Shown here piece after piece: positions 48,481-58,932 of a stretch of DNA of 64,000 nucleotides (position 1 is its first letter; each line of letters starts with the position of its first letter). A model generated the notes under the pieces. That model saw only the letters and a list, made by a program, of their open reading frames with translations. It had not been told where the DNA came from and did not search any database. The stretch covers positions 118,297 through 182,296 of the forward strand of contig QJNS01000158.1 of NCBI GenBank assembly GCA_004154925.1, read 5' to 3'. The translations under genes were made by a program, and so were the position numbers. Source of the stretch: Monosporascus cannonballus (Eukaryota; Ascomycota; Sordariomycetes; Xylariales).

Positions 48481-49753
48481 GCAACCCGTTGCACCCGTTT
48501 CCAAGCCGCGTTCCTCCCATGTATCGAGCCCAAAGTGGACCTTTTCCATATATTGTTAGCGTCGACACCGCTCTCGCTAATGGTGTGTCCTTCTGGCAGT
48601 CGGGGAGATAGCCAGTGATTGGACTATCCCCCGCGCTAATAGACTCAAGATGGTAGATGCGGTAACTTCATTCAGGTGGAACCCATACCGAGACGCTGGG
48701 CTGGTAACGTTGACTTGGATTGAGTTGGAGGTGCATGTCCATGAAGACAGTAACAGCGATCTGTCTCAATTTCTTATGGATGTTGAAGAAACAAGGCTTG
48801 ATAGATTGCGAGGGGGTCATTATCTCGAATTGTAGCGGTGCCATGGTAACTGCCTAACTGCCCGGTTGGGTGGTTGAGGTGTAATGAAGACAATGCTTGA
48901 CAAAACGAGCTAAGGTCTCTCGAATAGTCTATGCTAATGGCAGAACCTTATCTTGTGTAAGGAGGGTCCTTCTATGGCATCTTCAGTCTGCTCGATTTTA
49001 GGTCGCAGCTGAGCTAACGAGAGTTAGAGTCGTGAGATCTATCACTACGGAAGGTATAAGAGGCGGTTTAAGATAGGCGTCAGGGCCTTATAGTAGAAAC
49101 ATATTAAGTAAGAAGCAGGCTAAGTCGAATATAAAGCATGGAAGAGATGAAGAAGTGCAGTCGAAGAGACGAAGATGTGGGAAATGGTAGGCAAACCTCT
49201 AAATGAGAAAGGGGATTCAACTGATAGCTAGGAGTGGATAGCCGTGGATAACATAAAACTATAGAAGCTCTTAGGATTATGGCATATAAAAGCGCATAAT
49301 AGTCGAGAACCTGTTAATACAACACTTAGGAGGTAGGTAGTATAAATGAAAGGTTCAAGAACTGCCTAACGTTATATGCTTATGTAAATAGGTAGATTTG
49401 ATATGTAACCTAATTAGGCAAGGGGTAGGTGCTTCGCGGTGAGCTGATGTGGAGCCCTCCCCCCCCATAATAGGAACATAATAGGAACCCCTTCCAGTTG
49501 CAGAGTAGTCTGCCAGGAGCTACTTTGTGTCTCGTTCAGGGCAAGTTACTAATTTCCCCTGATTGAATTCTGCTTTGGTCTCCAGCATTCTGGCCATTTC
49601 AATCTATCTTCTCGTAAACAACGGCACCCAACTCGACGGCACCACCCGCTGCCACCACCTCGTGATAACGTATTGTTGACTTGAACCTCGAAATTCACCC
49701 TTTCAGCGCTTGTTCGTCCCTTTCATTCAGTCCCCCCCCCCCATTCATTCACC
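48481..49753. other. Septin upstream region
   Basis: About 1.3 kb of ordinary composition with no supported gene. It ends in the septin 5' leader, with eleven C at 49,732-49,742, twelve bases before the ATG. Confidence 0.55.
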
Positions 49754-51079
49754 ATGGCCCAACCTCAGGATATCGCAAACCCCATCGGCATAGCCCACCT
49801 TCCCAACCAGCGGCACAAAATCATTGCCAAACGGGGTGCTGCCTTTACTATTATGGTATGTATTAGCTTGGTTAAGCACATAGGGAGTCGGGTTTGGCTG
49901 ACTTGGGCGGTGTGTTAGGTTGCTGGTGAATCCGGATTGGGCAAGACTACTTTCATCAACACGCTCTTCTCCACCACCATCAAGAACTATGCCGACCACA
50001 AGAAGCGGCACCAGAAGCAGATTGACAAGACCGTCGAGATTGAGATTACCAAAGCCGAGCTCGAAGAGAAGTTCTTCAAGGGTACCCATTGCCGACGACG
50101 CCTCCTACCTCGTACGGTTTACTGACTTGAGTGTCCAGTCCGCTTGACCGTTATCGATACCCCCGGTTTCGGCGACTATGTCAACAACCGGGACTCGTGG
50201 CAGCCCATCATCGAATTCTTGGATGACCAGCATGAGTCGTACATGCTTCAGGAACAGCAGCCTCGTCGCCAGGACAAGATCGACCTCCGTGTTCATGCCT
50301 GTCTATACTTCATCAGGCCTACCGGCCACACGCTGAAGCCGCTGGATATTGAGGTCATGAAGAGACTCTGCTCTAGAGTCAATCTGATTCCTGTTATTGC
50401 CAAGGCCGATACTTTGAGTCCCACTGATCTGGCCAAGTTCAAGGCGAAGGTATGAGCGCAATGCCACATGCTTGGTGGTTTGAACTGACAGGCGATTTTC
50501 CAGATCCGAGCTGTCATCGAGGCACAGAGCATCAAGATCTACCAGCCACCGATCGAGGAGGATGACGAGGCCGCGGCCCAGCACGCCCGAAGCCTGCTGG
50601 CTGCCATGCCGTTCGCCGTGATTGGTTCCGAGAAGGACGTAAAGGCCGCCGACGGCCGTATTGTCAAGGGCCGACAGTACTCGTGGGGTGTTGCTGAAGT
50701 TGAGAACGAGGACCACTGTGATTTTAAGAAGCTCCGATCAATCCTGATCCGTACCCACATGCTGGATCTCATCCACACCACAGAGGAACTCCACTACGAG
50801 GCCTACCGTGCTCAGCAGATGGAGACCCGCAAGTTCGGCGAGGCTCGTCCGCGCAAGTTGGACAACCCCAAGTATAAGGAGGAAGAGGAGGCCCTTCGCA
50901 AGCGCTTCACCGAGCAGGTTAAGATCGAAGAGCAACGCTTTAGACAATGGGAGCAGAAGCTCATCGCCGAGAGAGACCGTCTCAACAAGGACCTCGAGTC
51001 GACACACGCTCAGATCAAGCAGCTCGAGACGGAACTCGAGCAGATGCAGGGCAGCCTCGCCCGCAGCGGCCGTCGCTAA
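49754..51079 (+). CDS. CDC12: Septin, Cdc12/AspC group
   Basis: Four exons (49,754-49,855; 49,919-50,081; 50,139-50,449; 50,504-51,079) join to 383 residues. Septins are GTP-binding proteins that assemble into hetero-oligomeric filaments at septa and hyphal branches. G1 is GESGLGKT (37-44), G3 DTPG (95-98) and G4 AKAD (176-179). The N terminus (IGIAHLPNQRHKI) and the segments LEEKFFKVRLTVIDTPGFGD and HESYMLQEQQPRR follow yeast Cdc12 rather than Cdc3, Cdc10 or Cdc11. The C terminus is a coiled coil (EEQRFRQWEQKLIAERDRLN, about 325-380), which in Cdc12 pairs with Cdc3. The ATG lies in a strong CACCATGG context. All motifs are intact. Confidence 0.94.
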
Positions 51080-51864
51080 GAAGCATATATACCCCTATTA
51101 CCGACGCATTGGGCATCTCGTTTCCTCAAGTAAGGGTTACTACCCTCCGTATCGGAGAGTATGGCGTGAAGGCGGAACATAATACCCGACTGCCCCATGG
51201 CGAACCTCCCAATGCTGTTCGATTGTTATGCTTAGCCAACTAATTGCTTGTCCTAGAACGCGCGATTGAAAGGAGGTGTTGGGAAACCCCGTCGGGGATC
51301 CTCAAGTTTATGATGCAAAATGGTGGGCTTGATTGAGATATTTTCTGTTTATTGGGAGCTGCCATGACCCCCGTTCAAGAATTAGTTAGGCTTACTCTAC
51401 GATGTAATACACTTTCTTATGATACCAGTCAGGACATGTACGCCTTCGGTGATTTATGTAGTGCACAACCGTGGCCCGAATAGAGTTCTGCATGGGCAAA
51501 TGCTATCTCAAGTCCCGATATGCGAAGTGCACAATGGACAGACGCCTACGACACCGCAACAACACCGTCAGATCCCTTCGACAGATTCGTAGTATGTTCT
51601 CCTGAGACCGCGCGGTCTCACTCGCGCTTTACATGTGCTAGTTGATGAATACCCGAGCGACAACTCTACCAAGCCTTGCCTGCTTAGGGACGAGCCTCTC
51701 ACACGCAGTCCCTCCCCCGGGCCAACGCGTCGGTCCCGCATCCCGAGGTCTCGTCTACCAGCCTCGCTCACTCGGTTCAGGGTATTCGTTTGTCATTATC
51801 ACGATCCCGTTCCGTCCCCAAATAGTAGCCCAATACATTTTTTCCTTCCCTCCTGATTTTCTTA
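51080..51864. other. Intergenic downstream of the septin gene
   Basis: About 785 bp with no supported coding region; it holds the septin 3' end and any promoter of the small spliced ORF that follows. Confidence 0.5.
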
Positions 51865-52040
51865 ATGCCTCTGGCACCAAAAGGTAAGGTTACGGCCGTG
51901 GGGGTGCCCCGGCCCCTTCTACTAGTCTGCTCCTCAACTTGCTGCTCGTAGAGCTGCGGGGTATCGGGGTCTCGTACCTCTGGTCGACGTACCTGGACTA
52001 CGAAAACAAGAGGCCCGCCTTTCAGACGGACTGCGGCTAG
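51865..52040 (+). CDS. Possible two-exon 35-residue small protein
   Basis: ATG at 51,865 opens a 19-nt exon (MPLAPK) ending at a good GTAAGG donor; a 68-bp intron with TACTAGT/CTCAACTT branch-like sites ends in CTCGTAG; the second exon (51,952-52,040) continues in phase as ELRGIGVSYLWSTYLDYENK, then RPAFQTDCG and TAG. Nearly all of the second exon's codons end in G or C, like the real genes here and unlike the surrounding non-coding sequence. The product is short and aromatic-rich, without an obvious signal peptide or membrane span. I do not recognise a family. It could instead be a leader ORF of an untranslated transcript or a chance frame. It lies alone between the septin gene and the oppositely oriented CCR4 gene. 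Confidence 0.45.
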
Positions 52041-52617
52041 TCACTGGCGCAAGTTGCGTACGAGAGGGGTAAAATGCGAGGACGACCTGCCGCGAAACGG
52101 CGGTCGGTACCTTGAAGAGTTACACATACAAGATGATACTTTGACGCCAAACACTTTCAAAAAAAAAAAACGAGTTCAAATCAGACAGGGGGAAAAAACC
52201 AGATCGCGAATACCATCCACACTACTCCTCATGTGCTACCGCCATTCCGAGATGTCCAATCCAGGTGCCCTGCCAAAGCCCATCATCCTCAAGAGTATGA
52301 GAAAAGATTCGCCGCATCAGTCCACTTCATCCCTTTTTATCATGTTCCTTTCATATCTTCATAGACGTCACCACGGGCATTCCGGCACAAGACATGTAGG
52401 GCGACACGCCGCTGTTATCACCTAGCTTGCCTTGTAGAGATCGAATAAAATCCTGGCGTGTTGATAATTGGACCCGCGGTACCTCTTCCCATTAAGCGAA
52501 GAGTACCATTTCCTCAACAATGCCTGCCTGGCCCATAACCTTGCCCGGGATTTCGGATTATTCAAGATATTCGCCTTTGTCCGTTGAGTGCTCGTGGTTT
52601 GAGAAACCGAGGATCTC
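52041..52617. other. 3' region between the small ORF and CCR4
   Basis: About 580 bp in a convergent arrangement, with a run of eleven A near 52,160. No gene recognised. Confidence 0.5.
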
Positions 52618-55023
52618 TCATACCCTTGAAGAGCCCGGCGGTTGGTCTCCGACCGACTTCTTGTCTTTCCGGGGCTTGAATGCGAAGTCGGCCATGATTT
52701 GGATATGATCAGCAGGGAAGTGGTAGTTCGGGAACCCTGGAACGCGCTTGAGATATTCGTAGTCAGGGGGCCCAAGAACCTCGATGGCATCCAGAGTGTT
52801 GGCCGAGTACCAGATATAATCGATGACCCCAGAGAATGTCGGGGTGTAGTTTGTGAAGGTCAGCTCGTCAGGGGTGCCGAAGAGAGCAGAGTAAACGTTC
52901 CGCAAGTTGAAAGGATGTTCGATGCCGTCCTTGGTGAAGTTGCCGTAAGAATGACCAACTAAGTCAGGGTGATCCGGCGGTATCCGTCCCTTATCTAGCA
53001 GCTCATACACCGAGCTATCGGCCATAGAGTTGTAGTCCCCACACACGAACAAGGGTATCTCCGTGTTGTTACGATATTCCTGACTAGGTGCAGCCTCCGG
53101 AACTTCGCAAGTTGGCGCGTCCTCGGAAAGTCGAATGACCTTCTTCTCGTTGACAGGGACGGGCGGCCTTCGTGTATATCTCTCGGATTGCTTGGTAACC
53201 AGCTCCATCAATATGCCCGTCTGCACGGCTTTGACATCAGCCAGGTAGTGTTCCCAGCAGAGGTGTGCGTTTACGACGATGAATCGGTTCCCCGTGGCGC
53301 GGGACTCGAAAAAGCAGAATACAGCAATGGTGTCTTTAGGCATGACACGGTTGAAAACATCGTCGGCGGACTTCATGTCTGGCCTGTTGATGGCGGTCTG
53401 CCTGAAGTCGACTAACTGCTTGTCTAACAGGATGTACTTATCACTCTTGTAGAAGATCGAGCAGCCGTCTACAGCCCGCTGTTCCTTCGGCGGTAAGTGG
53501 TTGACCCTCGTCTTGGGATAGAATACTCCTTTGTAGTTATCTTTGGCCAATTCCGGGGCGAAGAAGTTCTCAAACGCGTCCATTGCGGTCTCCTGCAGGC
53601 AGAGGATGTCGGCTTTCCTGTCACGGAATTCCTGGATGATGCTATCTTTCCGGTATTCCCACGACAGGGCGCTGGCGGGAGTATAGCCATACTGAGTGCT
53701 GGTGGCATATTTGTCGCACAAGGTATTCCATGACATGATCCGGATGCGTTCCCTGTCGTCCGGGATGCCCTCTTGAATCGTAATCGGTTGTCGCGGTTGA
53801 GGCGGAAGGGGCACTGAAGAAAAGGACAAGTCAGCCTCCGTATGATAAAACACAACATTAAAAGAGCCTGGCTAAAATCGAGCCACGACGGGGAAGGGGA
53901 TATGCTCACCTGGTGCTTGTTCCTTTAGGTACGTGATCAAGCTCTTGGTCCCTTCTTCTACCAACTTCTGCTTCAGTTCCGCATTCAACGGATTTCCGTG
54001 GATACCGAGCATTTCCAGAAAGTGCAAAGCTCCAAGCTCAAAGGGCAAGGATTGGATGTTGTTGTTATAGAGAAGCAGCTGGCGGAGAGGCGTGCACATT
54101 CCCAACTCGGGAGGGAGTTCCGACAGCTGGTTATAAGAGACGTCCAGATGCCGCAGAGACCGGAGCTGCCCGATCTGAGGTGGCAGGTATTGTAGGTTAT
54201 TAGAAGCAAGGTACAGCTCCGTGAGGAAGTCGTAGTGGTTAAACAGGGTCAGGGAGACATTTCGCAGCCCCTGGCCGCTGAAATCAAGATTTAGCCAGTC
54301 TTGCCTGTCTAGTGACTTCTCTACATTAACTGGTCGGCCCCTATCTTCCTCTCCTTCAAGTGTTGATTCGGCAGTATTTGTGGTTGGTACTGGACTGATG
54401 CCCTTGTTCTCCGAAGCCCGTAGCCTTGCAAAGTAGTGAGGTTGGTGCTGTTCCGTCATGGTCTGATGGGCGCGCTCGGCTTCCTTGTACGACTTGAGTT
54501 GCTCATTCCAATGCTCGCTAAACTGCTGGTTCTGCCCACTACGCGAAGGAGTATGCCCGTTCTGATGGTTGCTTGGAGTGAAGGGTGTCACATTGGACAT
54601 CAGCCCAGAGGAGAAGCCGGAGTGATGGTTCATAGCGTTCGACGCACCGCTGTGAGCCGTATGGTCTTGCTGTATCGACTGGTGGTGCTGCTGCTGGGGA
54701 TGTGTATGATGTTGGTGGGACCCCTGCTGCTGGACAAAGTTGTACATCATCTGCGGCCCCATGCCGCGGCCCCCGGGGACGCCATTGAGGCGAGAGTTGT
54801 GCCCCTGCTGGTGGCCTGGACCATACATACCGCGCAAAAGCTCGGCTGTGGCCAAGGTCGGGTCGGAGGTATCAGACAAGAATGAACGGCCGGTAGCGGA
54901 GGATTCTGTAAGGCAAGATGTCGGGCGTTTCTGGGATGAAAGGGGAGCGTTCGGAGTTTTGGTCGTTCCGAGGGAAAGAGACGCTGCGATGTTTAGAAGG
55001 CTATTGTAAGGATCGAGCACCAT
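52618..55023 (-). CDS. CCR4: Ccr4 mRNA deadenylase
   Basis: Exon 1 (55,023-53,910) and exon 2 (53,813-52,618) join across a 96-bp intron to 769 residues. Ccr4 is the poly(A)-shortening exonuclease of the Ccr4-Not complex. The N-terminal 230 residues are Gln/His/Ser-rich and disordered. A leucine-rich repeat block follows at about 250-350 ([45 protein letters not shown]), which binds the Not complex through Caf1. The EEP nuclease domain carries [10 protein letters not shown] (Asn401), CLQET (Glu446), [15 protein letters not shown] (Asp631, Asn633), VIDYIWY (Asp703) and ADHIQI (Asp740, His741), so the active site looks intact. The sequence just before the ATG is TTACGGCAG, a good acceptor, so an extra upstream exon is possible. 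Confidence 0.95.
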
Positions 55024-58000
55024 CTGCCGTAAATGGTGTCAAGGAGCAGCCCGGTCGTGCCTATCGCTGCGTGGTGACGGAGACCACGACGGGCTGATCG
55101 ATCACGGAACTCCTTAAGCGCTTCTTATGTGGGGAAAGGTGAGAGTGGACGAAGAGATCGTCGGCGTCCATACATAGGGGTCGGGAGCTTCGATCCGGGG
55201 CATGGGAGCTATGTAGACGAAAGCCCCGCGAAAGGGAGGACGCTATGCTCGCGCTTGGTCCACGCAATCGCTAATCGGATAACAAAAGCCCGCGGCGGCT
55301 GATGAGGGGTCGTAGTAATTGACTTTTCTTATCGTCGTCTTCGCTGCCGTAGTCGCTGGGGCGCGGGAAGAGACTGGAGATCTCGACAGATGCCAAGTGA
55401 ACGCGCCAAATGGTGTCGGAGAAACCTGCCGCCCGCTCTAGGCTATGTTACGGATGCAATCCGGCGCTGGGCTTAAAAAGTATTTTATTGTATTGGACTG
55501 AATCGGTGGCAGTAATGCAAGGACAGAAGACATGCAGACGCGCCTAGCAATGACAGGAAGGGAAGAAGTCAGCTCAAGGACGAAACAAGAGATAGCGGGT
55601 ACGCAGAAGCGCTAGCTGACGATGTAACTGTGTATGTGTACGCAGGTATGGCAAAGTCGGGGTCAAGGCCAAGGACAAGGCAAGGCTAGGGGCAAAGGAG
55701 GCGGCGGTGGTGGTGGTGGTGCGGCTTGCTGGGCTGTTTAAAACGATGTTAAGCCCCAGTTTCCTCCCCTCCACCTGAGGTTTCAGCCATCGAAAATCTG
55801 CTCTGATAAACGGGGTTCCCGTGAGGTCCAACCCACACATACTCCCTCCTTACCTACCCGAGTATATGTAAAGTAGACATGCGGTTGAATGCAGCAAGGT
55901 TATGTGTGAATCGTTACATGTGTGTAATCACATGTAGTAGGTGTTCGGAGGTTTTGGGTCCAGAGATGCTAGTGTAAAAAGGAACGATGGCAAACTTACA
56001 AAGGCATCCCGCAGAGTTGATCGGCTAAGTGAACGGCAAATGGTATTGACCTTATCTGTATCAATGCGTGCAAAAATTTGTAAGAATGGGTTGTAGGTGC
56101 TTGATGAGCTGTGCTGTGCTGTGCTATGCATGTGGTTGGCCTCAAGCTGCGTTGTCTTTGTTCTCCTGCTCGATGCCCAAATTGGTCCGTGCGAAACAGT
56201 GGGTACGTACATATGTATCATACGTAATGAGACTTAATGCAAGATTCAGATGCGAAGAAGCTCATCTCCGCAAACATCACAGGGCGCCAAATTCAGTTTG
56301 CCACTATTTGGTGCCATGTCACGTGCAGCATACAGCCTTCCCCTCCAGCCTTCCCTGTGAACATGAACATTTGACTGATGGAAGCCAGACCAACCAATTG
56401 CAGCTCGTTAAATAACAGTTCCCATCTTCGAATCACAGCCTTATTATTCTACGGTCGTTTGGTCGTTACCATGTGCAGAAAAGGCTCGATTTTTCGTGGT
56501 TAACCCCTCCTCATGGGATGGCGGCCCGAGGAAGTTGTGGCCGTACTCTCCAGCCACGCGACTTAATGAAGATTATCTTGCTTTTGTTTCGATTAACTAC
56601 GTCCTTATTCTCGCTGTCGAACACACCCTGGTCCCAGTAGCACATGATCAGATTGTGTGCTTTGGGAGCTGCCATTTTACACTCCGATCGACCAAGTTTT
56701 ATTCCAGCTTCCAATCACGAACATCAAGCTGACGCATCACGTAACTGATTAGTTAGCTGTTGAGGCTTAGAGCTACATATTTTGAACTAGTTGCCAGATA
56801 CAGATATTTTGCTGGGTTAGGCCGCCCAGTTCCGTAGGGCAGGTGTATGTAGGCAAGTCTTCCAGCGTATTACATGCAAGGGCAGCTGTGAACTTGTTTC
56901 TAATTCCCATACCTCTAAATCAATGAACCCTACTAGTAGGCCACATATATTTAGTGCATCTTAGTCAAGTTTCAGGATACGCGACTTTATATGCCAGATT
57001 CGGGTATACCATCATATCATGTGCAAGCGGAGGGGACAGATAAGAGCCATTTATAAAACACCGTCTACACAGTACTTCCTAACTTTGCAAGCTTCTTACT
57101 TCAGCCGCCTTCATAGTCGGCCCGCTATCTGCCTAATTAGGTAGTCTTCTCACCCAACAGGTAAAGACTAAGCACGGACGATATCGTCGATTTTGCGGTT
57201 GAATTGGTGCATCTCTGGCGCCTGGAGCCGTCCGCGCACAAGGATGCACAACTAGTAGTGTACCAGTCCTGTGCAGGATAGGAAGTGAAACCGAGACCAC
57301 TAGGAGAGAGGTAAATACGTATACAGATTTGTTTCACGGTTACATTATATTTTTTTAATATAAACATGCCCGAGAAGGTTATTGGCTACATGCATGGGCA
57401 AGAGCCAAGCACGGCTCAGAGACCCTACATCTCCGGAATCGAGATTGTTTGTAGGGCCAGACCGCTTCCGCGCCTTTCTTGGCTTTCTTATGAGGGCATC
57501 TCGTCCGCTGTTGTTAGATGCACGGCGCCCTTGCCTTTGTACCAAAGTCACCGTAGAATATAGCCGAGGGCCCCAATCACAAGTCGGCGCTCAGGACGAG
57601 ATGGGCGGCAACGACCTGAGCGGTCCGAGATAACCCTGAGATGCGGAGGGACTTGTAGGCGTAATGAAGCCCGAGAATGAGAGGGGATATCGAATGCCCA
57701 CACCGTTTTCGCATGCGGGTGCAAATATGCGGGGGAGGAACCGAACATAAGGGATCTAACACTCATTCCCCAGTCTCCTGCATGATCCACCATCAACGAG
57801 CCTGTCGGTTGAAAGAGAATATCCTGGAGGATGAGTCTACTGCGGCTTAACCCCAGTGGTTGGTTGCCTCGAAACGCTTTGGGACGATCTAAGTTCCCGT
57901 AGTTGGCAGATGCTCTTTGAACATACATAAGCTGGGGCACCCAGCACCTGAATGGTGGCTTTTTTTTTTGGACGATTTCATATGCCATATTTTCCGCCTC

Positions 58001-58932
58001 GTCATTTCTGATAGGATTGCCTGGAAAACGCACCTACGAAGTCCACCCTCTTGCCGCCCGTGACCGACTACTAGCGCCAGTTCTACTGCAGATTTTCTAC
58101 TCGAACGTCCCCCAAGTTTCATCAGTTACTGGGAACGATCACCCCGCGAATAGTACTCTCTCAAACCACTACGCCTCAGCCCGCTCATGTATATGTGTGT
58201 GTTTGTATGTATGTGCAGTACCTACTCGGTACTGCAAAATGGAAGGCAATCATCGTCTCTATAATAGCACCAACGACTCGGCCGACACTGCCGAACAAGC
58301 CAGGTTTGCGAAGCAATCGAAGTTTGGATGGTCCATACCAAACGCTTTGACCCGATTCTGAAATCGCCGCTGTTCCTCTAGCTCACTCCTCGGGGGCCGT
58401 CCTGGTTTGGCTACGGCCCGTGATCCGGGCAGGGAAGGGATCGGTTACTAACTCTAGATGCCTCGAACAAGCCGGGATTCTTCAAAGGATTACAGCGCCG
58501 CGTCTACTGAAGTCGCAAATCGGACCACAAGAGAAGAGGCTCTCGCTTGTTGTTGCTGGTGCGATAGCACTCTTTTTAGGTAACACTCCAGCGTTCAAAC
58601 CGGTTCACGCCTTCTGCCAGTGTAAAAGCGTCCAAGACCCGGCAAGCCGCCGAGTCAGAAAGCAAATAGTCGAGGAATACCTACTACGGTACTACCATTT
58701 ATATTCAATTGGCGCTCGTTCGAAATCGACTTTCGGGACCACATAGGCCTTTACCAGGAATAGGAGGAGCCTTGGTACTTGCGCAGTGCACAATTGTCGC
58801 CGACAGGCATGTTCTTTTATCCAATGAACTGAGGCGTTTCCGGGGAACCAATTGGCCGCGGAAAGGAGACAAGCAAGATAACAGGTGGACTTTGTCGGGG
58901 TGAGGGTTACCCCTGGCTGACTCGGATCAAAT
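55024..58932. other. Intergenic, no supported gene
   Basis: About 3.9 kb between divergent genes, the longest gene-free stretch of ordinary composition. It includes a short GGCGGTGGT-type repeat near 55,700-55,725, a GCTGTGCTGTGCTGTGC stretch near 56,108 and T-rich runs near 57,345. ORFs of up to 161 codons show no family features. It must contain the promoters of CCR4 and of the methyltransferase gene. Confidence 0.55.

Noticed and set aside
57548..58033. 161-codon minus-strand ORF
   Set aside because: No recognisable domain and no coding-type third-base bias; likely chance.
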